A stretch of DNA of 64,000 nt from the NCBI GenBank assembly GCA_964607575.1, contig CAZSLS010000005.1:1-64000 (forward strand), read 5' to 3'. Origin of the DNA: BS750m-G57 sp964607575 (GTDB lineage Bacteria > Planctomycetota > Phycisphaerae > SM23-33). How positions within the stretch are numbered: the first letter of the stretch is position 1; each line of letters starts with the position of its first letter. The position numbers and the translations under genes are program-made. Below, piece by piece: positions 26,500 to 34,182 of this stretch. Under the pieces are notes generated by a model that was given only the letters and a program-made list of their open reading frames with translations, was not told the origin of the DNA and did not search any database.

Positions 26500-27933
26500 A
26501 TGGACGATCATCCTGAAAACAATCTGGAATGCTCCGACATCCAGGACGACCTGGAAATGCTGGTTCTGGGAGAACTGCCCTCCGACCGCCAACTGTTCAT
26601 CGAGGATCATCTGGCGGTCTGCGACTACTGTCGGGGAATCGAGCAGGACTACCGCATGTTCCTGCACGAGATCATGCATTCCGCCCCCATCGAAACATCC
26701 GGTGCTTCACTTGCCGCATCCATCCAATCGGCGGTGCGGACCGAGATCGCAACACAGGAAAACCGGGGGTTCCGGCGCCGGACGGTTCTGACCGTCGCCT
26801 CGGTTGCGGCCGTGCTGCTGTTTGGGATGGTGGGATTCCATGCGTACCAACACAACCGGACCAAAGCCCCGGCTGCCGATGAGATCGTCGCCCGAAAATC
26901 GCCTGTCACGATTGAGAAATGGCGATACCATGACCAGACCGCACAGAGCGATGCGCCGGGTGAAATCCCCGTTGTGCGGGGCAATGTTTTTTACAGTCTC
27001 CAGCAGGGGTCGGAAAGATCGCAGATTCACGCGATAGACATTCAGAGCGGAAAGCTGCTGTGGATGTCTCGACCTAAGAACATCGGTTTCCTGGCCGCCG
27101 ATGACAGTCGGGCGTTTGGATTGGCGCGACAGGATCCCCGCCGTCTGTCGCTGGTAGCCATGGACGCCGCGACGGGTGATACTGCATGGCGATACACACA
27201 GGAAAGCCCCAACCGTCTGGAAGCCCCTTATCACCCCAGGCCCCTGGCGAACGGGACTCTGTCCTGGATTGTAAACTCCCAACTGCACGTCCTGGACTCT
27301 GCAACGGGCAAGCCCATCTGGGTCAGACCAATCCCCAACGCCGGCGCCCTGTCTGGCGTGCTGGTCAACGGTCCGGATCTTTACATCGCCACAGCAAACG
27401 TGCTGCACTGTCTTGACGCTCAAAGCGGGGATGAGCTGTGGACCAAGACGCTCGATCGGAACGCATCGAGCTACAAACGTCCGATCATGGCATTGGCGGA
27501 GCAGGAGATATACATCGTGCGCCAGCGCCTCAGGCGCCCTCCTCAGGTGCTGTGTATTGACCTGGAACGTCGGAAGGTGCTCTGGAAGAAGACCGTTGGG
27601 AGCCTGCCGCAATCGATCCTGGCGACCGAACAAGGTGTTTTCCTGCGCAGCGGCCGGATCCTGGCGCTGAGTCGGGAAAACGGGCGCCAGATATGGAGCT
27701 ATCCCACCGCAGGGTGCGGGCCGATGACACTTCGGGACAGGCAAATCCATTTCGTCAGCGCCGTTCAGGACGGGCAGGTCATCGCACTGGATCAAAGCAC
27801 GGGGCGCGAGATGTGGCACATCGGGGGGCTCCGCTCCTGCAGTTCATTCACCCTTATCGGGGACACCGGCTACATCCAGACCAACGACGGCGCCGTCCGG
27901 GCGATCTCTCTGGCGATCCCGGGCCAATCCTGA
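26500..27933 (+). CDS. zinc-finger anti-sigma factor fused to a PQQ-like beta-propeller
   Basis: A 477-aa single-pass membrane protein. The N-terminal cytoplasmic part carries the anti-sigma zinc motif H37-x3-C41-x2-C44 (HLAVCDYC) with C11 as the likely fourth ligand. A TM helix spans about residues 95-115. The outside part, about 350 aa, is made of PQQ/WD-like repeats (IQSGKLLWM, AATGDTAWRY, SATGKPIWV, QSGDELWTK, ERRKVLWKK, STGREMWHI), which form a beta-propeller. It should hold the preceding ECF factor at the membrane; the propeller could sense an envelope ligand. There is no sign of an intramembrane protease gene next door. Confidence 0.88.
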   Translation: MDDHPENNLECSDIQDDLEMLVLGELPSDRQLFIEDHLAVCDYCRGIEQDYRMFLHEIMHSAPIETSGASLAASIQSAVRTEIATQENRGFRRRTVLTVASVAAVLLFGMVGFHAYQHNRTKAPAADEIVARKSPVTIEKWRYHDQTAQSDAPGEIPVVRGNVFYSLQQGSERSQIHAIDIQSGKLLWMSRPKNIGFLAADDSRAFGLARQDPRRLSLVAMDAATGDTAWRYTQESPNRLEAPYHPRPLANGTLSWIVNSQLHVLDSATGKPIWVRPIPNAGALSGVLVNGPDLYIATANVLHCLDAQSGDELWTKTLDRNASSYKRPIMALAEQEIYIVRQRLRRPPQVLCIDLERRKVLWKKTVGSLPQSILATEQGVFLRSGRILALSRENGRQIWSYPTAGCGPMTLRDRQIHFVSAVQDGQVIALDQSTGREMWHIGGLRSCSSFTLIGDTGYIQTNDGAVRAISLAIPGQS

Positions 27934-28089
27934 TTTCACACTTTTTTCTGTACCTAATGTCCCCTAACCCCCGCGGGGGGAGTACTACCTTTGTTGCGTT
28001 GTAGGGCTGATGATTTCAGGGATCGTGCTTTCTTCCACCCGGTGAATGAAGCCACCATCGAATTCAACGCCTGCAGGAAAGGATAACCA

Positions 28090-28989
28090 ATGAAACGGTT
28101 CGGGCATATTGCGATTATTGTCAGTGTGGCTGCATGTTGTATGGTGGGGTGCGGCAGGGAGAATCCCGAGGACAAGCCACTGGTGTTCTACGTGGGCGGT
28201 ACGATGCAGCCGGCGATGGTTGAACTGACAAAGATATACGAAGCCAAAACTGGGCAGAAGATCGAGATCGACAAGTCTGGTTCGGGCGTGCTGCTGAATC
28301 GCATTCGTATGGACAAAGCCGCCGACGTCTTCATCTGCCACGATCCGTTCATGGAAGAACTGATGGAAGGCAAGAAGGGGCAACTCGGCGTCGATGCCTG
28401 GACGGTCTCGCAGATCACGCCGGTGATCGTTGTTCAGAAGGACAATCCCAGCGGTATCAAGGGTATCGGCGACCTGGCGGGCGAGGGGGTCAAGGTGGCC
28501 GTAACAGACCTAGATTACTCTACTTGTGGACATATGCTGGCGACGATGTTTGCCAAGGCCGGCGTCGAGATCATCCAGAACGACAAGCGGGTGTTCCTGC
28601 GAAAAGACAGAGTCGAGAAAGACATAGTCACCTACCGATCCGGCAGCAGGACGGCCGACACGGTCAAGAACCGCAAGTTCGATGCTGCCATCGTCTGGAA
28701 CGCCGTGGCGCACCTTCGCGGAGATGCGGTAGAAGTGGTCTCGATCGGCAAGTGCCTGCCCGTCCCCGGTGTCGATACGATCACCAGCGCCACCGAAAAG
28801 GTGCGGGATATCGGGCGGATCCGCGTCACCATCGCCACCCTCACCTGCTCCAAGAGACCCGAGGCGGCCAGAAAGTTCGCCGAATTCGTAGCCTCCGAGG
28901 AAGCACAGAAAACGTTCAAGGAATTCGGGTTTACGGATGTCGGCGGCGCGGTCAAAGAGTACGAAAACGGGAAGAAGATCACGCACTAA
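28090..28989 (+). CDS. ModA-like molybdate/tungstate-binding lipoprotein (orphan)
   Basis: A 299-aa periplasmic binding protein. It has a lipoprotein signal with lipid Cys21 (CCMVGCG). The mature part reads LVFYVGGTMQPAMVELTKIYEAKTG, IEIDKSGSGVLLNRI and AADVFICHDP, a pattern of the ModA/WtpA superfamily where Ser/Thr near the N-terminus and the G-S-G loop hold the oxyanion. It ends with FAEFVASEEAQKTFKEFGF. No permease or ATPase gene is next to it. The neighbours are a sigma/anti-sigma pair and an octaheme cytochrome. The ligand could be molybdate, tungstate or another anion. Confidence 0.75.
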   Translation: MKRFGHIAIIVSVAACCMVGCGRENPEDKPLVFYVGGTMQPAMVELTKIYEAKTGQKIEIDKSGSGVLLNRIRMDKAADVFICHDPFMEELMEGKKGQLGVDAWTVSQITPVIVVQKDNPSGIKGIGDLAGEGVKVAVTDLDYSTCGHMLATMFAKAGVEIIQNDKRVFLRKDRVEKDIVTYRSGSRTADTVKNRKFDAAIVWNAVAHLRGDAVEVVSIGKCLPVPGVDTITSATEKVRDIGRIRVTIATLTCSKRPEAARKFAEFVASEEAQKTFKEFGFTDVGGAVKEYENGKKITH

Positions 28990-29052
28990 ACAGCACCGGT
29001 CGGGGGTCTTGAATAGATCGGGACGAGAGTCCGGAATGAAAGGGAAGAGATC

Positions 29053-30288
29053 ATGAACAGACCTGCTGCAATGTTGACTGTGCTTGTGCTATGCGGATCA
29101 GCCCTGCTGACGGCCCCTGGCTGCGATAAGAGTTCGGAGGATTCAGAGGCCGACAACGGATTGCTGAAAGTCGAGGCTACTTACGTCGGGTCGCGCAAGT
29201 GCCGCAGTTGCCACGAAACACAGTACGCTGGATGGACTTACAGCGGACACGCCCGCGTGATCCAGTCAGCAAAAGGTCGCCCCTGGATCGTCCACGGGGA
29301 CTTCACGCAACCGGTATATGCCAACAATGAGATGGAGAAGATCGACTTCAAACTCGAGGACGTCCGGTACATTCACGGGGTCAACTGGAAGCAGCGATAC
29401 ATCGACAAAGACTGGCGTATTCGCAAAGTAATGTGGAATTACGATGACAAGAAGTGGCACCCCTATCACCAATCTGACTGGAAGGATCGCGACTGGCGGA
29501 AGCTCTGCGCGCGGTGCCACACTGTCGGCTACGATCCGGATAATCACTCGTTCAAGGAGATGGGCATTGGGTGTGAATCATGCCACGGACCGGGATCGAG
29601 GCACGTCAAGGCTCCGGATGTCCTGAAGAACACGCACATCCGCAACCCCGCCAAGATGTCACATGACGCTGCAGCGGCTGTCTGTGGGGCGTGTCACGTC
29701 CGAGGAAAGAAACGCCCCGGGTACGCGGCGGCATTCCCGGTCGGTCTCGAACCGGGAATGACTCTCAACCCGTCGCACTATCCCCAGATACCGCCCACCG
29801 ACAAGCACTGGTGGCCTAACGGGGCAGCTAAAGGCCATCACCAGCAGTTCATCGAGTGGGAGCAGTCCGGACACCGGCGGGCCGGTCTGTCGTGCAGGCA
29901 TTGCCACACACCGCACAAATCGTCCAGGCGGACCTCGACCCGGGCTGCACGTAACCGCCTCTGCATCAATTGTCATACGGGAGTCTCCACCGACCCGATT
30001 AGAGGCCACGCCCCGCTGGCCGGCGCACCGCAGCACTTCAACTGCATTGGGTGTCATTATCCCAAGATCGCCAAGAGCGCTACTTCCGGTGACATCACGT
30101 CACACCGCGGGTACATCCCGCCGTCGGAAACTATCAAGTACGCCAAAGAAGGCAAGATCCAGCCGAACTCCTGCAACGCCTGCCACGCACACGCAGACCA
30201 GACCAAACCGAAGAACAAGCCCGAATACTTGCAGAAGTCCATCGACGATGCCCGCAAGAAGCTGACTCCTATAGCGACAATGCGTTGA
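29053..30288 (+). CDS. octaheme c-type cytochrome lipoprotein
   Basis: A 411-aa exported protein with a lipoprotein signal (lipid Cys24 in LLTAPGC) and eight CxxCH haem sites: CRSCH, CARCH, CESCH, CGACH, CRHCH, CINCH, CIGCH and CNACH. Extra histidines between them can supply second axial ligands. The order and the opening 'YVGSRKCRSCHETQY.GW..SGHA' recall the cytochrome c554/multihaem cyt_c_3 family. It would move electrons on the outside of the inner membrane or at the outer membrane. There is no quinol dehydrogenase gene adjacent. The preceding ModA-like gene is 63 nt upstream, so the two may share a transcript. Confidence 0.9.
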   Translation: MNRPAAMLTVLVLCGSALLTAPGCDKSSEDSEADNGLLKVEATYVGSRKCRSCHETQYAGWTYSGHARVIQSAKGRPWIVHGDFTQPVYANNEMEKIDFKLEDVRYIHGVNWKQRYIDKDWRIRKVMWNYDDKKWHPYHQSDWKDRDWRKLCARCHTVGYDPDNHSFKEMGIGCESCHGPGSRHVKAPDVLKNTHIRNPAKMSHDAAAAVCGACHVRGKKRPGYAAAFPVGLEPGMTLNPSHYPQIPPTDKHWWPNGAAKGHHQQFIEWEQSGHRRAGLSCRHCHTPHKSSRRTSTRAARNRLCINCHTGVSTDPIRGHAPLAGAPQHFNCIGCHYPKIAKSATSGDITSHRGYIPPSETIKYAKEGKIQPNSCNACHAHADQTKPKNKPEYLQKSIDDARKKLTPIATMR

Positions 30289-30350
30289 AGCGGGACATCC
30301 GACCTGCGGGATGGTAGGATTAGCCGCAGAGTAACCGGAGACCCGAAGGT

Positions 30351-31721
30351 ATGAAGGTGATAATTGCGGCGATGGTGGGGGTGTTGGGGTGTGCGGCGAT
30401 TACGGCGAATGCGGCGGACCGCGGTAGGGATTACTTCAAGCTCCCTAAATTTTCCGCTACGGGTGTTGATGCGCCCCGCAAACCGGCAAAGGGCAGGACT
30501 GCGGTAGTCGTTACCTTCGATAGCAAACCGTACACGATGGTCTTCAAGCTCCCGTGGGTGGCGGGGTATGTTACGCCCGAAGGCGTGATCTGCGCCCAAG
30601 GGTACTCCGAGACGTTCGATAAGAAACGCTGCAACGGTTGTGCGGAGATTTGTCAGGATACTCAATCTCGCTACGCTCGAATGTGGATCGAACATCAGTC
30701 GGCGGGACGGATCGTCGTTCGCACGCGAGGGGCGCTGTGCGACCGCGACGGTAAGATCGCGCATCGCGATATCGACAGCAAGAGCCCATACGGAAAGGGC
30801 GACTGGGCCGACGAGTGGTTCAGGATCTATCCAGATGGTACATGCACGCGAACGGTCACGATATACACCGGTATGGCGCCGAAGGCGGCGGCGTCATGGG
30901 GGCGGAAAGGGCATCCGTTTGAATGTCAGGAAACCATAATTCAGAGCAATACCGGGCGGGCTCCGACCGAGGATATCGATGTCACAGCGCTGACGCTGAT
31001 AACCATGGACGGACGGATAAAGAGCGTCGCGTTCAAACCGTATCCCCAGGCCGGTCAGTTGCTTAAAGGCGCCAACATACAGATTGTGAATCTCAAGTCA
31101 TGTCACAAACCGTTCACAATTGTCCAGGACGATGACGTGACGATATCGCCTTACTACGGCCCGGATATAGACCGCGAGCATATCGATAAGCGGGTGTTTG
31201 TCGGCTGGCCCAGAGGGGCCAAATGGGGTAAGGGTTACACCGTGGCACTGAGTCATGTCGTTGACTGGAAGTTCCACAAGCGAACTGAAAACACGCTGAT
31301 CCGGACGTATCTGCTGGGGATGACTGCGGCGGTGACGAAGAGCGGGCAGGCGGGCGAAATACTGCCGATCGCCAGGGCGTGGTTGAAGGCTCCGGAGTTG
31401 AAGATCGCATCGAAAGGGTACAAATCGCTTGGATTCGACAGGACCGAAAAGGCCTGGATAATCGAGAAAACTCATCCGGGGGCATCGCTGCTGACGGTCG
31501 AGATCGCAGCGACCAAAGATCGTCCGGTTGTCAATCCGTGCATCGTCATCAGGAATTGCAATCGCCCGGTTGTGAGTTTTCAGCAGGGTGGGGGGCTGCG
31601 AACCGGGTTCGAGAAACGAAAAGGACGCACGGACCTGGTGATCTGGCGGCGGATGAGTTCAACCGAGCCGGTTCGATTTTCGATCAAGTTTGGAAGCTCT
31701 CGTGTTCGGTCCGCGAGATGA
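30351..31721 (+). CDS. secreted protein of unknown function
   Basis: A 456-aa protein I do not recognise. It has a signal peptide (MKVIIAAMVGVLGCAAITANA) and a beta-rich body. A cysteine cluster KRCNGCAEICQD near residue 93 (C-x2-C-x3-C) could bind metal or form disulfides, and further single cysteines follow. GAAGG lies just before the ATG. It comes 62 nt after the octaheme cytochrome and may belong to the same unit. Its 3' end overlaps the convergent glycyl radical enzyme gene by 38 nt. Confidence 0.7.
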   Translation: MKVIIAAMVGVLGCAAITANAADRGRDYFKLPKFSATGVDAPRKPAKGRTAVVVTFDSKPYTMVFKLPWVAGYVTPEGVICAQGYSETFDKKRCNGCAEICQDTQSRYARMWIEHQSAGRIVVRTRGALCDRDGKIAHRDIDSKSPYGKGDWADEWFRIYPDGTCTRTVTIYTGMAPKAAASWGRKGHPFECQETIIQSNTGRAPTEDIDVTALTLITMDGRIKSVAFKPYPQAGQLLKGANIQIVNLKSCHKPFTIVQDDDVTISPYYGPDIDREHIDKRVFVGWPRGAKWGKGYTVALSHVVDWKFHKRTENTLIRTYLLGMTAAVTKSGQAGEILPIARAWLKAPELKIASKGYKSLGFDRTEKAWIIEKTHPGASLLTVEIAATKDRPVVNPCIVIRNCNRPVVSFQQGGGLRTGFEKRKGRTDLVIWRRMSSTEPVRFSIKFGSSRVRSAR

Positions 31722-34050
31722 TCTCGTCCTGGAGTTCCTTGCCCACGTCGACGAAGTAGTCGCTGTATCCGGCTACTCGAACGATCAGATCCTTGTGGTC
31801 CTGGGGGTTTTCCTGTGCCTGTCGCAACGTTTCGGCGTCGACCACGTTGAACTGCAGGTGGTGCCCGTCGAGATCGAAGTACGATCTGGTCAGGTGTCCG
31901 AGGTGCAGGTATGCGTCGCCGGCGAGAACCTGCGGGGTGAACTTGAGGTTCAGCAGTGTTCCGCCCGTGCGGACCTGGTCGATGCGGGCGGCGGATTTCA
32001 GCACCGCCGTCGGACCGTGCAAATCGGCGCCCTGGGTGGGCGAAATCCCTTCCGAGACCGCTGCGCCGGCCTTGCGACCGTTGGGCAAGGCGCCGGTAAC
32101 CTGCCCGAAGTATATGTGAACTGTGGTCGGCAGGAGGTTCACGCGGTAGAAGCCTCCCTTGGTGTTGGGGCGACCGTTGACGACGTCGTAGTACGCATTG
32201 AACACCCGCTCGGCAAGTTCGTCGGCGTAATCGTCATCGTTTCCGTAGACCGGAGTCCTGCTCGCCAGCATCAGCCTGAGGTTTTCGCTACCCTCAAAAT
32301 TGCTGTCCATCGCCGCGACCAGATCGCCCATCGAGACATTCTGCTCGTCGAACACGTGAAACTTCACAGCCGACAACGCGTCGGTCAGCGTCCCGAGCCC
32401 GACTCCCTGGATATACGTCGGGTTGTACCTCGCTCCGCCATTGTGATAGTCGGTGGCGGTCTCGACGCAATCGTTCATCACGACAGACATGAACGGCGCG
32501 GGCATGCTCGTGGCGAATAATCGCTCGATGGCGTTATTGCCCTCGATCTTCAGGTCCACGAAATGCTTCAACTGCGTTTGATACGCCTCGAAGAACCGAT
32601 CGAACGATTCGAAGCTTCGCGGATCTCCGGTCCGCGGTCCGATTTGCTTTCCGCCGGCGGGATCGACCCCGTCATGCCAGAGTAGTTCGAGTATCTTCGG
32701 CCAGTTCATGTACCCGGTAAGCGTGCAGCTTTCCTTACCGAACGCGCTGACAGTCACGCATCCGCTCGGTCCGCCCTGGCGTGCGTCGGCGAGAGTTTTG
32801 CCCGCGTTCATCAGTTCCCGGACGATCAGGTCCATATTGAACATGGACGGTTGACCGAGCCCGGTGCGGACAATCTTACAGGCTCGCTGCACGAACTCCT
32901 CGGGGTTTTGACGGCTCAACTGGATACACGCCGAGGGCTGGATCAACTGCATCTCTTCGACGACATCGAGTATCAGGTAAGAGACATCGTTGACCGCGTC
33001 GTCGCCGTCTGCGTTAAGTCCGCCGACGTTGATCAGTGCGAAATCCTGGTACGTACCGCTCTGTTCCTCGGTCACGCCGACTTTCGGCGGTGCGGGCTGG
33101 TTGTTGAACTTGATCCAGAAACACTCCAGCAGTTCTCTGGCGTCATCGGGGGTGAGTGTTCCGTCCTGGATCTGGCGCTGATAAAACGGGTTGAGATGCT
33201 GGTCGAGGCGCCCGGGGTTGAACGAGTCCCACGTGTTCAGTTCGGTAATCACGCCAAGATGCACGAACCAGTAGCTCTGCAATGCCTCCTGGACCGTCCG
33301 TGGCGCGCCCGCCGGTACGTGGCGGCAAACTTCGGCGATCTGTTCGAGTTCGCTCTTGCGGACCGGGTCGGACTCGTCGCGGGCGAGTTCTTCGGCCAGG
33401 TCGGCGTGACGATTGGCAAGGAGTATCACCGCATCGATACATATCGCCATCGCCTTGAGTTCTTCGCGCTTGTCGGACGCGCGGGGATCGTCAGATGAGT
33501 CCAGGGCCTCGAGGTGTTCGGTGATTCGGACCTTGATGTCGCCCAAGCCCTGGTGATAGATCTTGTCGTCGAGGATGGCGTGTCCCGGCGCCCGCTGCTC
33601 CATAAACTCGGTGAACACGCCGGCGTCGAATGCATCGTGCCACGCCGGGCTCATCGCGGCGAATATCTTCTCGCGGAGCGTCCTTCCCGACCAGAACGGG
33701 ATGATTCGTTCCTGGAAGGTTTTCCGGACATCGTCGCTGACGACAAACGGCGTGCGTTGGCGGTCGGTGATGATGTCCAGATCTTCGAGGCTGTGGCAGC
33801 AAAGTTCGGGGTAGGTGGGTGTGGCTTTGGGGCTCGAGCCCCGCTCTCCGACTATCAACTCGCCATCGTTTATGCAGATCGACCTGTGTTTCACTACATA
33901 TTCAAGCGCCAAGGCCCGTGCTACCGGTAGTGAAACTGCATCGGCGCCTCCGCCGGCGTAGAAGTCGGTGATCAGTTCAGCCCGCTCGGAACATATTGAG
34001 GGGGCTGCATTTACGCTCTGACTGCGCAGTCTCTGAATTCGTTCATTCAT
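31684..34050 (-). CDS. glycyl radical enzyme, HypD-like (pyruvate formate-lyase superfamily)
   Basis: About 788 aa. The glycyl radical loop is RVAGYSDYFVD with G761; the thiyl cysteine is C431 in GPSGCVTVSAFGKES. The following LTGYMNWPKILELLWHDGVDP..GKQIGP closely resembles trans-4-hydroxyproline dehydratase (HypD) in length and order. In HypD, choline lyase and diol dehydratases the cysteine is followed by Val-Glu (GCVE), the Glu acting as base; here it is Val-Thr, so the reaction probably differs. The start at 34050 is supported by a strong promoter 34 nt upstream that would exclude the longer frame to 34128. No activating radical-SAM enzyme is next to it. Confidence 0.88.
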   Translation of the reverse strand: MNERIQRLRSQSVNAAPSICSERAELITDFYAGGGADAVSLPVARALALEYVVKHRSICINDGELIVGERGSSPKATPTYPELCCHSLEDLDIITDRQRTPFVVSDDVRKTFQERIIPFWSGRTLREKIFAAMSPAWHDAFDAGVFTEFMEQRAPGHAILDDKIYHQGLGDIKVRITEHLEALDSSDDPRASDKREELKAMAICIDAVILLANRHADLAEELARDESDPVRKSELEQIAEVCRHVPAGAPRTVQEALQSYWFVHLGVITELNTWDSFNPGRLDQHLNPFYQRQIQDGTLTPDDARELLECFWIKFNNQPAPPKVGVTEEQSGTYQDFALINVGGLNADGDDAVNDVSYLILDVVEEMQLIQPSACIQLSRQNPEEFVQRACKIVRTGLGQPSMFNMDLIVRELMNAGKTLADARQGGPSGCVTVSAFGKESCTLTGYMNWPKILELLWHDGVDPAGGKQIGPRTGDPRSFESFDRFFEAYQTQLKHFVDLKIEGNNAIERLFATSMPAPFMSVVMNDCVETATDYHNGGARYNPTYIQGVGLGTLTDALSAVKFHVFDEQNVSMGDLVAAMDSNFEGSENLRLMLASRTPVYGNDDDYADELAERVFNAYYDVVNGRPNTKGGFYRVNLLPTTVHIYFGQVTGALPNGRKAGAAVSEGISPTQGADLHGPTAVLKSAARIDQVRTGGTLLNLKFTPQVLAGDAYLHLGHLTRSYFDLDGHHLQFNVVDAETLRQAQENPQDHKDLIVRVAGYSDYFVDVGKELQDEIISRTEHESFQT

Positions 34051-34083
34051 GCTGTTAAAACCTGTTGAATATCGCTGGAGTTC

Positions 34084-34112
34084 ATTATAGCCCCCCCGAA
34101 CCACCGTATCAA
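34084..34112 (-). promoter_or_regulatory. sigma-70-type promoter of the glycyl radical enzyme gene
   Basis: TTGATA, 17 nt, then a perfect TATAAT on the minus strand. The start of transcription would be near 34077, giving a 27-nt leader before the ATG at 34050. Confidence 0.7.
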
Positions 34113-34118
34113 TCCGAC

Positions 34119-34147
34119 TTGCGTACATTCCCCGCTCTCCGTAGAAT
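34119..34147 (+). promoter_or_regulatory. sigma-70-type promoter of the M1 peptidase gene
   Basis: TTGCGT, 17 nt, TAGAAT. Transcription would begin near 34154, about 29 nt before the chosen ATG. The -35 box lies 6 bp from the -35 box of the opposite promoter, so the two polymerases would compete. Confidence 0.55.
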
Positions 34148-34182
34148 GCCCGTTGACCATACTCGAAGTTAACGATACTGAT

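Noticed and set aside
27968..27979. CCCCCGCGGGGG palindrome as a terminator after the anti-sigma gene
   Set aside because: No usable loop and no T tract follow; the function is unclear.
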